DNA from: a virus
Reading direction: 5' to 3' (one strand)
Length of the DNA: 42,597 nt
Virus record (IMG/VR): IMGVR_UViG_3300034073_003675
Span: 1-42,597 of that record
Under the pieces are notes generated by a model that did no database searches, had not been told where the DNA came from, and saw nothing but the letters and a program-made list of their open reading frames with translations. This document shows, in pieces, positions 15,080 through 21,964 of this stretch. Numbering within the stretch: the first letter of the stretch is position 1; each line of letters begins with the position of its first letter. The position numbers and the translations under genes were made by a program.

Positions 15080-15451
15080 ATGGCTAAATCAAAAGAAGTA
15101 AAAAAAGAAGCTCCTGTATCTGTTCGTGAAGAAAGACCTTGGGGCTGGTTTGAAACAATCGGAGAAGGCGAAAAATATAAAGTTAAAAAGTTGTTTATAA
15201 AAAAAGGTTGCCGTATATCATTGCAATCTCATGATCACCGTGATGAACATTGGGTTGTTATAAGTGGATTTGGAACATTTGAACTTGATGAAATGGAACG
15301 TCATATAGGAATGGGTGGTCATGTTTTCATTCCAAAAAAGCATAAACACAGAATTACTGCTGGTAAGGATATGGAAATGATAGAAGTTCAAATGGGCGTT
15401 TGTGAAGAAAAAGACATTCGTAGATATGAAGATGATTACGGTAGGGCTTGA
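15080..15451 (+). CDS. Cupin, mannose-6-phosphate isomerase type II-like
   Basis: Stand-alone cupin of 123 residues matching the C-terminal domain of bifunctional ManC-type enzymes. The start RPWGWFETIGEGEKYKVKKL, the metal-binding HDHRDEHWVV and the closing IPKKHKHRI and EVQMG elements are typical of that family. It may isomerise mannose-6-phosphate/fructose-6-phosphate, or bind a sugar nucleotide. The nucleotidyltransferase half is absent. It follows the PurA-like gene by 11 bases and is probably in the same transcript. A Lys-rich N-terminal tail precedes the domain. Confidence 0.8.
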   Translation: MAKSKEVKKEAPVSVREERPWGWFETIGEGEKYKVKKLFIKKGCRISLQSHDHRDEHWVVISGFGTFELDEMERHIGMGGHVFIPKKHKHRITAGKDMEMIEVQMGVCEEKDIRRYEDDYGRA

Positions 15452-15477
15452 ACAAATTTAACTTCATGAACTATCTT
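15448..15477 (+). promoter_or_regulatory. Promoter of tRNA-Met/tRNA-Gly
   Basis: TTGAAC (15448-15453) with TATCTT (15472-15477) at an 18-base spacing, or CTATCT at 17. It overlaps the stop of the cupin gene. Confidence 0.45.
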
Positions 15478-15482
15478 ATTAG

Positions 15483-15554
15483 AGCGGGTTGGAGAAGTAG
15501 TAACTCATTGCGCTCATAACGCAAAGATCGATGGTGCGAACCCATCACCCGCAA
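15483..15554 (+). tRNA. tRNA-Met (CAT), initiator-like
   Basis: Acceptor A-GCGGGT faces ACCCGC-A, leaving an A1-A72 mismatch; bacterial initiator tRNAs also lack a pair there. The D stem has A11-U24 (GAG/CTC), another initiator mark, and TGGAG follows the acceptor as in E. coli tRNA-fMet. Anticodon loop CTCATAA, CAT at 15515-15517. The anticodon stem TTGCG/CGCAA has two of the three initiator G-C pairs in the usual orientation. The T loop TGCGAAC and a D loop without GG are odd. An elongator Met or Ile2 tRNA is the alternative. Confidence 0.8.
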
Positions 15555-15564
15555 TTTTCCATAT

Positions 15565-15636
15565 GCGGAAATAGCTCAACGGTAGAGTCTCAGTTTTCCA
15601 AACTGATTGTTGTCGGTTCGAATCCGATTTTCCGCT
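15565..15636 (+). tRNA. tRNA-Gly (TCC)
   Basis: Acceptor GCGGAAA with TTTCCGC, D arm GCTC/GAGT, anticodon stem TCAGT/ACTGA with loop TTTCCAA and TCC at 15597-15599, T arm TCGG-TTCGAAT-CCGA. Discriminator T, no CCA. Ten bases after tRNA-Met. Confidence 0.93.
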
Positions 15637-15664
15637 CTGTTGATACCTTCCCAATCTCATAAAA

Positions 15665-15681
15665 CCCCATAAAAATAGGGG
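15665..15681. promoter_or_regulatory. Inverted repeat CCCC-N9-GGGG, candidate operator
   Basis: CCCC (15665-15668) and GGGG (15678-15681) with A/T between, 12 bases upstream of the -35 at 15694. It has the same spacing as the repeat at 5315-5331. A degenerate half copy (CCCCTATAATTTAGCCC) lies at 38243, also 12 bases from a -35. Confidence 0.45.
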
Positions 15682-15693
15682 TAAAAAAATACC

Positions 15694-15722
15694 TTTAAAA
15701 AATCTGATACGTCTGCTATTCT
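15694..15722 (+). promoter_or_regulatory. Promoter of the amidoligase operon, near-leaderless
   Basis: TTTAAA (15694-15699), 17 bases, TGC-TATTCT (-10 at 15717-15722), with a TAAAAAAATACC tract ahead of the -35. The predicted start, 15729, is one base before ATG 15730. Confidence 0.7.
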
Positions 15723-15729
15723 GTTATAC

Positions 15730-16842
15730 ATGATGATGAATCGGACGTTTGGTGTGGAGATCGAGTGCATTGGGATTTCGCAGGGTGCGGCTCACGCTGC
15801 TATCACGGCTGCGGGTTTCGCTTGCGAGATCGAAGGCTACAATCACAATACCCGGACCCATTGGAAGATCGTCACCGATGGTTCGGTGCGTGATAACCGT
15901 GGCAATCCTGGCATCGAGGTTGTTTCGCCCGTTCTTCGTGGCATCGATGGGCTTAATCAGCTCCGCTCGGTCGCTGCGGCTCTTTCGGCTGCGGGCGCTA
16001 CTGCGAATAAGACCTGCGGGCTTCACGTTCACGTCGGCGCTGCGGATCTCACGATCAACGAGATCAAGATGATCGTCAAGCGTTACGAGTCTTTCGAGAA
16101 CGTGATCGACAGCTATATGCCGGTCAGCCGTCGTGCGAACAACAACACCTATCTTAAGAGCATGGCGGATTGGAGCCGTTCTTACGGCACGCAGCTTGCG
16201 GCTTGCAGCACGGCGTCGGATATCCTGAGCCGTTCGTGGGATCGCTACTACAAGGTTAACCTCGCTGCCTACGTTCGCCAGAACACCATCGAATTCCGTC
16301 AGCACAGCGGCACGGTTAGCCCTGAGAAGATCGGGAATTGGGTTCTTTTCGTTCTTAACTTCGTTGAGGTTAGCCGTGGGCTTGTGGCGTCGGCTACTCC
16401 GGCGGTGGCTGCCCCGGCTCGTCCCCGTCGTGGTCGTCCGGCTGGTCGTCCGAGTGTTCGTGATCGTCGCCTCTTCAAGATGCTTCGTGCGATGTATGAT
16501 TACAGCCAGACGGGCAGCGGTGAGCGTTCCACGGTCGCCTATCTTTCGCAGGTGTCGGGTTACGCCGAGGCGAGCATCCCGGCTTGCATTTCGGAGATCC
16601 GTAACAAGTGGGGCGTGCGTATCCGCAAGGCTCGCTGGAACGGCACCTACACTACGTCGGTGAGCATCATTCGTCTGACCGAGATTGAGAATGCCGTCAA
16701 CAACGGCACCGTGCGCCCGGCTCGTCCCGCTCGCCCGGCTTCCTTCATGCCCACGGTGGCGTCGGATGATTTCGCTCTCCGTGGTCTTAACGCTGGTGTG
16801 CAGAGTTACTTCAACGAGCGTGCTGCGGAGCTTGGGGCGTGA
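15730..16842 (+). CDS. Amidoligase family protein (COOH-NH2 ligase)
   Basis: ATP-dependent ligase of the glutamine-synthetase/GCS-like fold (amidoligase_2 type), 370 residues. Visible marks: FGVEIEC at the start, DGSV...GIEVVSPVL, TCGLHVHVG with the metal-binding His pair, and NTIEFRQHSGT. Such enzymes form amide bonds between small molecules, peptides or proteins and an amine. A Pro/Arg/Ala-rich linker (from about 225) leads to an extra C-terminal domain. The gene is clearly more GC-rich than its neighbours, which may mean a separate origin. It heads an operon with 16842 and the GGCT-like gene at 17090. The substrate is unknown. Confidence 0.85.
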   Translation: MMMNRTFGVEIECIGISQGAAHAAITAAGFACEIEGYNHNTRTHWKIVTDGSVRDNRGNPGIEVVSPVLRGIDGLNQLRSVAAALSAAGATANKTCGLHVHVGAADLTINEIKMIVKRYESFENVIDSYMPVSRRANNNTYLKSMADWSRSYGTQLAACSTASDILSRSWDRYYKVNLAAYVRQNTIEFRQHSGTVSPEKIGNWVLFVLNFVEVSRGLVASATPAVAAPARPRRGRPAGRPSVRDRRLFKMLRAMYDYSQTGSGERSTVAYLSQVSGYAEASIPACISEIRNKWGVRIRKARWNGTYTTSVSIIRLTEIENAVNNGTVRPARPARPASFMPTVASDDFALRGLNAGVQSYFNERAAELGA

Positions 16843-17081
16843 TGAATAACTATCGTTTCTTCCATTGGACTATCCCGGCTCGTAATAACGAGGAATTTGT
16901 GGAACGGTTGTGGATTACGAGCCACGCCGATACCGGATCGCTTAAACAGTATATGGAGGAAGTGGCGGAAAGGGCTTATAAGGCATACGGGGCTTTTATT
17001 CGGACCACTAACGTTAACATTTTCGTTAATGATATGGTTAGGGAGGGTTGCCTCCGTATTGAGCCGATTATGGTGAATTGA
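16842..17081 (+). CDS. Hypothetical protein between amidoligase and GGCT-like gene
   Basis: Protein of 79 residues starting in a TGATG overlap with the amidoligase stop, so tightly coupled. It begins MNNYRFFHWTIPARNNEEF and is mostly helical. No family is recognised. Its place between two glutamyl-type enzymes suggests it could be a carrier, substrate or adaptor in the same pathway, which is inference only. Confidence 0.6.
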   Translation: MNNYRFFHWTIPARNNEEFVERLWITSHADTGSLKQYMEEVAERAYKAYGAFIRTTNVNIFVNDMVREGCLRIEPIMVN

Positions 17082-17089
17082 GGTTTAAC

Positions 17090-17467
17090 ATGAATCATAG
17101 GGTTTTTGTATATGGTAGCTTGAAGCGGGATTATCACAATAACCGTTTTCTTACTGAAAGCCGGTTTGTTGGGGAGCGGCTTACTCAGGATGAAACGTTT
17201 GTCATGTGTTCCCTTGGAGGATTCCCAGGAGTGATTAAGAACATGAATGGGAGTGAGTGTGCTCCTATTTATGGTGAGCTATATGAGGTTGACGATCATA
17301 CTCTGACCCGCCTGGATATGCTGGAAAGCAATGGGCGTTTCTATAATCGTGAACTTGTGGGGCTTCGTGATGAAACTGATCCAGCCTGGATGTATATCCT
17401 AATGGGTAAGACCGGAAATCGTATGTATCCTACTTGGGATGGTGATCATTTTTATTATCGGTGGTGA
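17090..17467 (+). CDS. Gamma-glutamylcyclotransferase-like (AIG2/YtfP) protein
   Basis: Protein of 125 residues. The substrate-binding FVYGSLKRDYHN at the N-terminus is the hallmark of the GGCT/AIG2 fold, and IYGELYEVDDHTLTRLDMLE supplies the conserved acidic region. The family releases 5-oxoproline from gamma-glutamyl amines or peptides. ATG 17090 was chosen over an upstream in-frame TTG. It closes the operon begun by the amidoligase; GGCT-fold proteins have been reported beside amidoligases, which fits making and breaking the same type of amide bond. Confidence 0.8.
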   Translation: MNHRVFVYGSLKRDYHNNRFLTESRFVGERLTQDETFVMCSLGGFPGVIKNMNGSECAPIYGELYEVDDHTLTRLDMLESNGRFYNRELVGLRDETDPAWMYILMGKTGNRMYPTWDGDHFYYRW

Positions 17468-17475
17468 ATAAATAG

Positions 17476-17504
17476 TTTATACTTAAGAATGGATTTGCTA
17501 TATT
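17476..17504 (+). promoter_or_regulatory. Promoter of tRNA-Arg and IF-1
   Basis: TTTATA (17476-17481), 17 bases, TGC-TATATT (-10 at 17499-17504). Third copy of the tRNA promoter type. No terminator lies between tRNA-Arg and IF-1. Confidence 0.75.
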
Positions 17505-17515
17505 AAGTATATCAG

Positions 17516-17589
17516 GTTTCCGTAGCTCAGATGGATAGAGCCACGAGCTTCTACCTCGTTGGTCGCAGGTTCGACTCCTGCCGGGAACG
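17516..17589 (+). tRNA. tRNA-Arg (TCT)
   Basis: Acceptor GTTTCCG with CGGGAAC (one T-G pair), D arm GCTC/GAGC, anticodon stem ACGAG/CTCGT with loop CTTCTAC and TCT at 17550-17552, T arm GCAGG-TTCGACT-CCTGC. Discriminator G fits Arg. It would read AGA codons. Confidence 0.94.
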
Positions 17590-17636
17590 TTTCGGATACT
17601 AAACAAAAAAGAAAGATAGAAAAGGTAAATAGCTAA

Positions 17637-17945
17637 ATGACAGATCGTATGGAAATGATTGGTTTTGTTCTTGATCATTCACGGGATATTTTCCGTGTTA
17701 AGGTAGAAGGCACCGATCAGGTTATTACTGCAAAGCTTTCCGGTAAGATGCGACAGAATAAGATTGATTTGCAGGTTGGGGATCGTGTTCGTGTAGAGGT
17801 ATCCCCATATGATACGAGCATGGGACGTATTACGTTCCGGATTAACAGCGCCCGAGATACTTACGTTCATACGGAAGATAATAATCGTGATAACCGGCAG
17901 CGAAAGTCCAAGGGACCACGGCGGCGTCCATCCGACGACGAATGA
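17637..17945 (+). CDS. infA: Translation initiation factor IF-1
   Basis: S1/OB-fold protein that binds the ribosomal A site during initiation. Residues 5-69 follow bacterial IF-1 closely: MIGFVLDHSRDIFRVKVEG, ITAKLSGKMRQNKI, VGDRVRVEVSPYD, GRITFR. At 102 residues it is longer than the usual 72; the extra tail (NRDNRQRKSKGPRRRP) is basic and may bind rRNA. It lies 47 bases after tRNA-Arg and before a SPOUT methyltransferase, making a small translation cassette. A phage IF-1 is unusual. AGAAAAGG precedes the ATG by about a dozen bases. Confidence 0.93.
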   Translation: MTDRMEMIGFVLDHSRDIFRVKVEGTDQVITAKLSGKMRQNKIDLQVGDRVRVEVSPYDTSMGRITFRINSARDTYVHTEDNNRDNRQRKSKGPRRRPSDDE

Positions 17946-18177
17946 TCGGAGACTATTTACGCTTGTAATCGGCGGCTTACCAACTTATAAAGAGCGGTAT
18001 CATATTGAAGCCGCTCTTTCCATTTGTAGGGTATATATCCAAGATCGCCGTTATAACTTTCGGAAGCAGACCCTAACATATAGACTAACAACTGAACAAT
18101 ATCAACTTTTCCTTGAACGTTTCAAACAAACTTCTTATTGGGAAGTCTCAGAGATAAAAAATGTCAGTCGCCCCTAA
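17887..18177 (+). CDS. Hypothetical frame between IF-1 and TrmH, start unclear
   Basis: An open frame runs through the 215-base gap between IF-1 and the methyltransferase. It has no ATG after the IF-1 stop; a GTG at 17887 inside IF-1 is one possible start, and a +1 shift at the GAA TGA end of IF-1 would also join it to IF-1. The part beyond IF-1 (LFTLVIGGLPTYKERYH...) looks protein-like and its end overlaps the next ATG. Function unknown; the region may also be non-coding. Confidence 0.35.
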   Translation: MITGSESPRDHGGVHPTTNDRRLFTLVIGGLPTYKERYHIEAALSICRVYIQDRRYNFRKQTLTYRLTTEQYQLFLERFKQTSYWEVSEIKNVSRP

Positions 18178-18682
18178 TCTATCCGAGTTTACCCGTGATG
18201 AAATCTGCGATGCCCTGGATGAAGTGCGTCAGCCTGTAAGCGTGGCAATCTATGGCTCTAAGAATGAGTTTAATATTGGCGGAATGATCCGAACTGCCCA
18301 TAACTTCCTTGTGCGAGATATCCATCTTGTAGAGGTTGAATGGTTTTATGAGAAAGGTGCTCTTTCTACTCTTAAGTATGAGAAGCGGCACCTTAAGCGT
18401 TGGGCTACTCTTGAAAGCTTTATTGAAGCTATGAGAGGGCGTCCTATCGTTTCATATGAGCGCCGTGAAGGATTGGATTGTTATGATATTCGTTCCTATC
18501 GTTATCCAGAGAATCCTATTCTATTCTTTGGTAGTGAAAAGTCAGGCGTTCCAGATGAAATCTTGGCAGCATCCCATAGCGTTGTGACCATTCCTATTCT
18601 TGGATTGAATAACGATCACAATGTTAGCATTAGTTGTGGCATTGCTCTTTACGATTGGTTTGCGAAGAACTGTAAGGTGTGA
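18161..18682 (+). CDS. SpoU/TrmH family RNA 2'-O-methyltransferase
   Basis: SPOUT enzyme of 173 residues that methylates ribose 2'-OH in tRNA or rRNA using S-adenosylmethionine. All three motifs are visible: NIGGMIRTAHNF (38-49), LFFGSEKSGVPDEIL (121-135) and VTIPILGLNNDHNVSISCGIALYDW (143 onward), which build the trefoil knot. It lacks the N-terminal extension of RlmB-type enzymes and is a minimal TrmH/TrmL-like form. It follows IF-1 and tRNA-Arg, so tRNA modification is plausible, but the target base is unknown. Confidence 0.9.
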   Translation: MSVAPNLSEFTRDEICDALDEVRQPVSVAIYGSKNEFNIGGMIRTAHNFLVRDIHLVEVEWFYEKGALSTLKYEKRHLKRWATLESFIEAMRGRPIVSYERREGLDCYDIRSYRYPENPILFFGSEKSGVPDEILAASHSVVTIPILGLNNDHNVSISCGIALYDWFAKNCKV

Positions 18683-18690
18683 AGTCGGCT

Positions 18691-18710
18691 CTCCTATTTA
18701 TAATAGGAGG
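18691..18710 (+). promoter_or_regulatory. Hairpin covering a ribosome-binding site
   Basis: CTCCTATT (18691-18698) pairs with AATAGGAG (18702-18709), loop TAT. The 3' arm contains the AGGAGG that precedes ATG 18716, so the hairpin would hide this site when folded. Confidence 0.5.
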
Positions 18711-18715
18711 GTGTT

Positions 18716-18913
18716 ATGAATGAGGAAAATCCGGATTTTTGGGAGTGGGTAAAGAATAAGATAAGGGAGCGTGAACAACAGCAACCTTTGCAGATTGAGA
18801 TACAATTACCTATACCATCATCGCCGCCACCAGCCTCGGCACCTACTAATGGTTCCAGAGGATTGTATGAAGAAGTAGATCACGAAATAAAAACTGATAT
18901 ATTACAGCTATGA
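18716..18913 (+). CDS. Hypothetical protein, 65 residues
   Basis: Begins MNEENPDFWEWVKNKIRERE, then a Gln- and Pro-rich linker (PLPIPSSPPPASAPT-like) and a short acidic end. No family is recognised. A perfect AGGAGG precedes the start but lies in a stable hairpin, and a terminator follows at 18913, so this is the last gene of the cassette. Confidence 0.6.
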   Translation: MNEENPDFWEWVKNKIREREQQQPLQIEIQLPIPSSPPPASAPTNGSRGLYEEVDHEIKTDILQL

Positions 18914-18939
18914 GCCACCGAAAGGTGGCTTTTTCTTTT
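18913..18939 (+). terminator. Intrinsic terminator
   Basis: AGCCACC (18913-18919), GAAA loop, GGTGGCT (18924-18930), then TTTTCTTTT. Confidence 0.9.
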
Positions 18940-18969
18940 GTAGTTTCCTATATTTAATCGGGTAAACAT

Positions 18970-19335
18970 ATGAGCTTTGACACGCTAACAAAAAAAGAAA
19001 TCATGGTCTTGCTTAAGAAGGTGCAAGATATAGCGGCTATGCTCAAAGACATAACTGAGATAATAAATTCTGAAACAAGTGACCCGAGCGAACCGGAAGA
19101 AAACGTTATTCAAATAATTCCGAACGTTATTAATCAGTTCAAGAAAAATCAAACGGTTCCAATGAATATAGTTAACATTGTTACGTTATATGAGAATTGG
19201 ACGCAAGATTTATATGGGGCTACGATAACAAATAAGGGTCGTCTCAAGAATAAGGCAATAAAGAGCCATATAGAACAAGCCTATACAATCTGCAAATCTG
19301 TAGAGAACGTATTAAAACAGATTATAGCGCAATAA
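18970..19335 (+). CDS. Hypothetical helical protein
   Basis: Protein of 121 residues, mainly amphipathic helices (TKKEIMVLLKKVQDIAAMLK at the start). No catalytic motif is visible. It lies after a terminator with CCTATATTTAATCGGG upstream, resembling the A/T boxes before other late genes here. A Dps-like gene follows by 16 bases. Function unknown. Confidence 0.6.
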   Translation: MSFDTLTKKEIMVLLKKVQDIAAMLKDITEIINSETSDPSEPEENVIQIIPNVINQFKKNQTVPMNIVNIVTLYENWTQDLYGATITNKGRLKNKAIKSHIEQAYTICKSVENVLKQIIAQ

Positions 19336-19351
19336 TTAACGTTTAAGGAAA

Positions 19352-19855
19352 ATGACTATGCTTAAATTTGAAGATTTTTTTATGACGTATGGAGATTCCC
19401 AATATGCTGAATTGGGAGTTTTTATTGATTTGCTGCGTGCGCTCTCTTTGCTTCATCATACCCATCATTGGCAAACACAGGGACCACAGTTTTATGGCGA
19501 TCACCTTCTTTATCAAAGATTATATGAATTAGCAGATGCACAAATTGATGGTGTTGGTGAGAAGGCTGTAGGATTAGGTTCTCCTGATCTTGTGTTAGCA
19601 AAACATTCACTTGAGAATATGCGTCGTTTTATTGAAGCTGTAGAAGATACCGACATAATGGATTCTCCGGCTCTTAAAATGGCAAAACGATCTCTCCTTG
19701 CAGAGAAATCGTTTATTACAGCCGGCGAACGTATGATGAATCAGCTTAAGAGCAAAGGTTTACTTACCAGAGGAGTAGAACAGCTTTTAGGAACTATTCT
19801 TGATCAACATGAAGGCTTAGTTTTCCTTCTTAAGCAAAGAGTTGCTGGTACTTGA
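19352..19855 (+). CDS. Dps/ferritin-like protein
   Basis: Four-helix protein of 167 residues. The segment LLHHTHHWQTQGPQFYGDHLLYQRLYELAD, followed by a run to GVGEKAVGLG, matches the first helix pair of Dps, where His and Asp/Glu residues form the ferroxidase site. Dps proteins bind DNA or iron and protect DNA from oxidation. The Lys-rich DNA-binding tail of E. coli Dps is absent. AAGGAAA precedes the start. It is convergent with the 20217 gene, two bases apart. A ferritin-like protein without Dps function is an alternative. Confidence 0.7.
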   Translation: MTMLKFEDFFMTYGDSQYAELGVFIDLLRALSLLHHTHHWQTQGPQFYGDHLLYQRLYELADAQIDGVGEKAVGLGSPDLVLAKHSLENMRRFIEAVEDTDIMDSPALKMAKRSLLAEKSFITAGERMMNQLKSKGLLTRGVEQLLGTILDQHEGLVFLLKQRVAGT

Positions 19856-19857
19856 TA

Positions 19858-20217
19858 TCAGCGAAGAACATCTCCAGACACAATCTTAATATGATCAACA
19901 GGAAACCATCCTACCTGTTGATAATAATCTAAAAACACAGGAAACATATTGACATAATCATTTGTTCCACCTAATGCTGCTGTTCCTTGAATTTGCTGTA
20001 GGTGCATTAATTGTGTTTTATGAATTTTAAGCGGTGTGCCCTGTATTGTTCCGGTAGTTCCAGCTTTAACTCCGCCTAATCTTTGAAACTCAAATGAACC
20101 ATCATATGATTCTTTAAGTTGTCCATTTTGTAGTTTTGTTGGACCATAAACAGGTAGAACTTCATCTGCCTGAGTGTGCAACATTGCTGATGTAATTTGA
20201 ACTCTATCACCTTTCAT
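19858..20217 (-). CDS. Hypothetical beta-barrel protein downstream of GroEL
   Basis: Protein of 119 residues, last gene of the minus-strand GroEL operon, with its ATG right after the GroEL stop. It begins MKGDRVQITS and has GTTGTIQGTPLKI and a final GWFPVDHIKIV, like a KOW/SH3 barrel. Position invites a co-chaperonin role as for T4 gp31, but no GroES mobile-loop motif is visible, so none is assigned. Confidence 0.6.
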   Translation of the reverse strand: MKGDRVQITSAMLHTQADEVLPVYGPTKLQNGQLKESYDGSFEFQRLGGVKAGTTGTIQGTPLKIHKTQLMHLQQIQGTAALGGTNDYVNMFPVFLDYYQQVGWFPVDHIKIVSGDVLR

Positions 20218-20218
20218 A

Positions 20219-21964
20219 TCAATTCTCCTCTTCGTTTACTATAACTGAATTACAAGATAAGGTTAATCCAATGACACTTACCGCATGTTCAAGTGCATAT
20301 CTTGTTACCTTAACTGGATCTATAATACCTTCTGCTACCAAGTCTCCATATGTTCCTTTAGCAGCATTATAACCAAAACGACGATCATCTTTTTTGGTTT
20401 CCTTGTTTTTAAAATGTCTGACAGCAGAAACCAAATCTTCTACATCAGCATTTTCAATATCTACAAACAGGGCTTTATAACCTGATTGAGTTTGCTTTAA
20501 TCTTTCTTTAACAACCTCAGATGAAACGCCGGTATTGCTGACGATTGTATTGAGTGGATACTCACAAACGTTAGCTATGATTTCTACACCAGCAAGTTCA
20601 TCTTGATTTAGTTTTGAGAAGTTTCCTAATCCTGCCAACTTATCTCCGTTTATAAGTTCCCTGAGATGTTGAGCAGCGTAAAAGAGAGCAGTACCGCCCC
20701 CAGGAACAATACCTTCTTGCGTAGCGGCCAATGTCGCATTTACTGCATCCTCCACTCTATCTTTCTTTTCCAAAATCTCTACTTCTGTAGAACCGCCAAC
20801 CTTAATAACAGCTACGCCACCGGAGAGCCTTGCAAGCCTTTTACGGTATTTGTCTACATGGAGGGCATCAAGGGTCTTGTCTTCCATTAAAGAGGCTCTA
20901 AGAGCCCGTATACGGTCTTCCAGAGACGTTTTACGTTCACTATCAAGGTCGCTAATGATTGTAGTTGTGTTGCGTCCTATAATAACTTTCTTGGCAGAAC
21001 CAAGATGATTAAGGGATGCTTTTTTAAGAGTTAAATCTGTGGTGGCATTAAAAACTAATCCGCCAGTTAATGTTTGAATATCTGAAAGGATATCAGCCCG
21101 GTGCTCACCATAGCTTGGAGCCTTGATAGCGCAAACCTTAACAACTCCCTTTGTCTTGTTGACAATAAGAGTATGAAGTGCCTCGCCTTCTACATCGTCA
21201 GCAATGATTAGAAGTGGTCGTGAGGTTTTAAGAACTCCCTCTAATAATCCAATAATATCCTGTATAGAAGATATTTTATTTGGTGTCATTAGAACGTAAG
21301 GATTCTCGAGCTCACAGGTGGCTCGTTCAGAGTTTGTGATAAAGAATGGTGAAACATAACCGCTGTCGAGCTGCATACCTTCAACGATATCAAGTGTAGT
21401 TTCTACGCTCTTAGCTGGTTCTACGGTTATGATGCCATCGTTTCCTACACGTTCTATTGCAGTAGCGAGTAGATCACCGATAGAACGATCACCATTAGCA
21501 GAGATTGTTCCAACATTAACGATATCCTCTCTAGAGGAAAGTGGGATAGAATTCTGTCTAAGAAATTTAATAACGATTTCGGCGGCATTATCCATACCTT
21601 TCTTGATATCAATAGCAGAACGTCCGGTAGAAATCATCTTAAGACCTTCTGTGAATATAGCATGACCTAATACGGTAGCAGTAGTAGTTCCATCACCAGC
21701 TATATCATTTGTCTTTGATGCAACTTCTTTTAAGAGTTCAGCACCCATAGACTGAAGCTTATCTTTAAGATTAATAGATTTAGCTACGGTTACACCGTCT
21801 TTGGTTATTAGTGGAGGTCCGGTTTCCATATCAATTATTACGGAGTGACCGGATGGGCCCATAGTAGAAGCTACTGCGTTTGCAAGAACAGTAGCTCCTT
21901 TATATAATTCTTCATGGGCTTTAGGAAAGAAAACAACTCGTTGACTGGGAGGTTGATTGCTCAT
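20219..21964 (-). CDS. groEL: Chaperonin GroEL (phage)
   Basis: 60-kDa-class chaperonin of 581 residues, slightly longer than bacterial GroEL (about 548). ATP-binding elements are present: TMGPSGHSV (34-42), the catalytic DGTTTATVL (91-99), and ISANGDRSIGDL, VPGGGTALFYAA later. The hydrophobic apical-domain region reads EGMQLDSGYVSPFF. The C-terminus ends NEEEN and lacks the GGM-repeat tail. Its start overlaps the previous gene by ATGA. Phage GroELs fold capsid or other phage proteins, some without GroES. No GroES was seen in the window. Confidence 0.95.
   Translation of the reverse strand: MSNQPPSQRVVFFPKAHEELYKGATVLANAVASTMGPSGHSVIIDMETGPPLITKDGVTVAKSINLKDKLQSMGAELLKEVASKTNDIAGDGTTTATVLGHAIFTEGLKMISTGRSAIDIKKGMDNAAEIVIKFLRQNSIPLSSREDIVNVGTISANGDRSIGDLLATAIERVGNDGIITVEPAKSVETTLDIVEGMQLDSGYVSPFFITNSERATCELENPYVLMTPNKISSIQDIIGLLEGVLKTSRPLLIIADDVEGEALHTLIVNKTKGVVKVCAIKAPSYGEHRADILSDIQTLTGGLVFNATTDLTLKKASLNHLGSAKKVIIGRNTTTIISDLDSERKTSLEDRIRALRASLMEDKTLDALHVDKYRKRLARLSGGVAVIKVGGSTEVEILEKKDRVEDAVNATLAATQEGIVPGGGTALFYAAQHLRELINGDKLAGLGNFSKLNQDELAGVEIIANVCEYPLNTIVSNTGVSSEVVKERLKQTQSGYKALFVDIENADVEDLVSAVRHFKNKETKKDDRRFGYNAAKGTYGDLVAEGIIDPVKVTRYALEHAVSVIGLTLSCNSVIVNEEEN

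Noticed and set aside
15724-16305. Long minus-strand frame (193 codons) over the amidoligase gene
   Set aside because: It is the mirror of a GC-rich coding gene with clear family motifs; the opposite strand stays open because of codon bias.
19858-20217. GroES/gp31-type co-chaperonin
   Set aside because: Position after GroEL suggested it, but there is no mobile-loop motif and the sequence looks like a KOW/SH3-type barrel.
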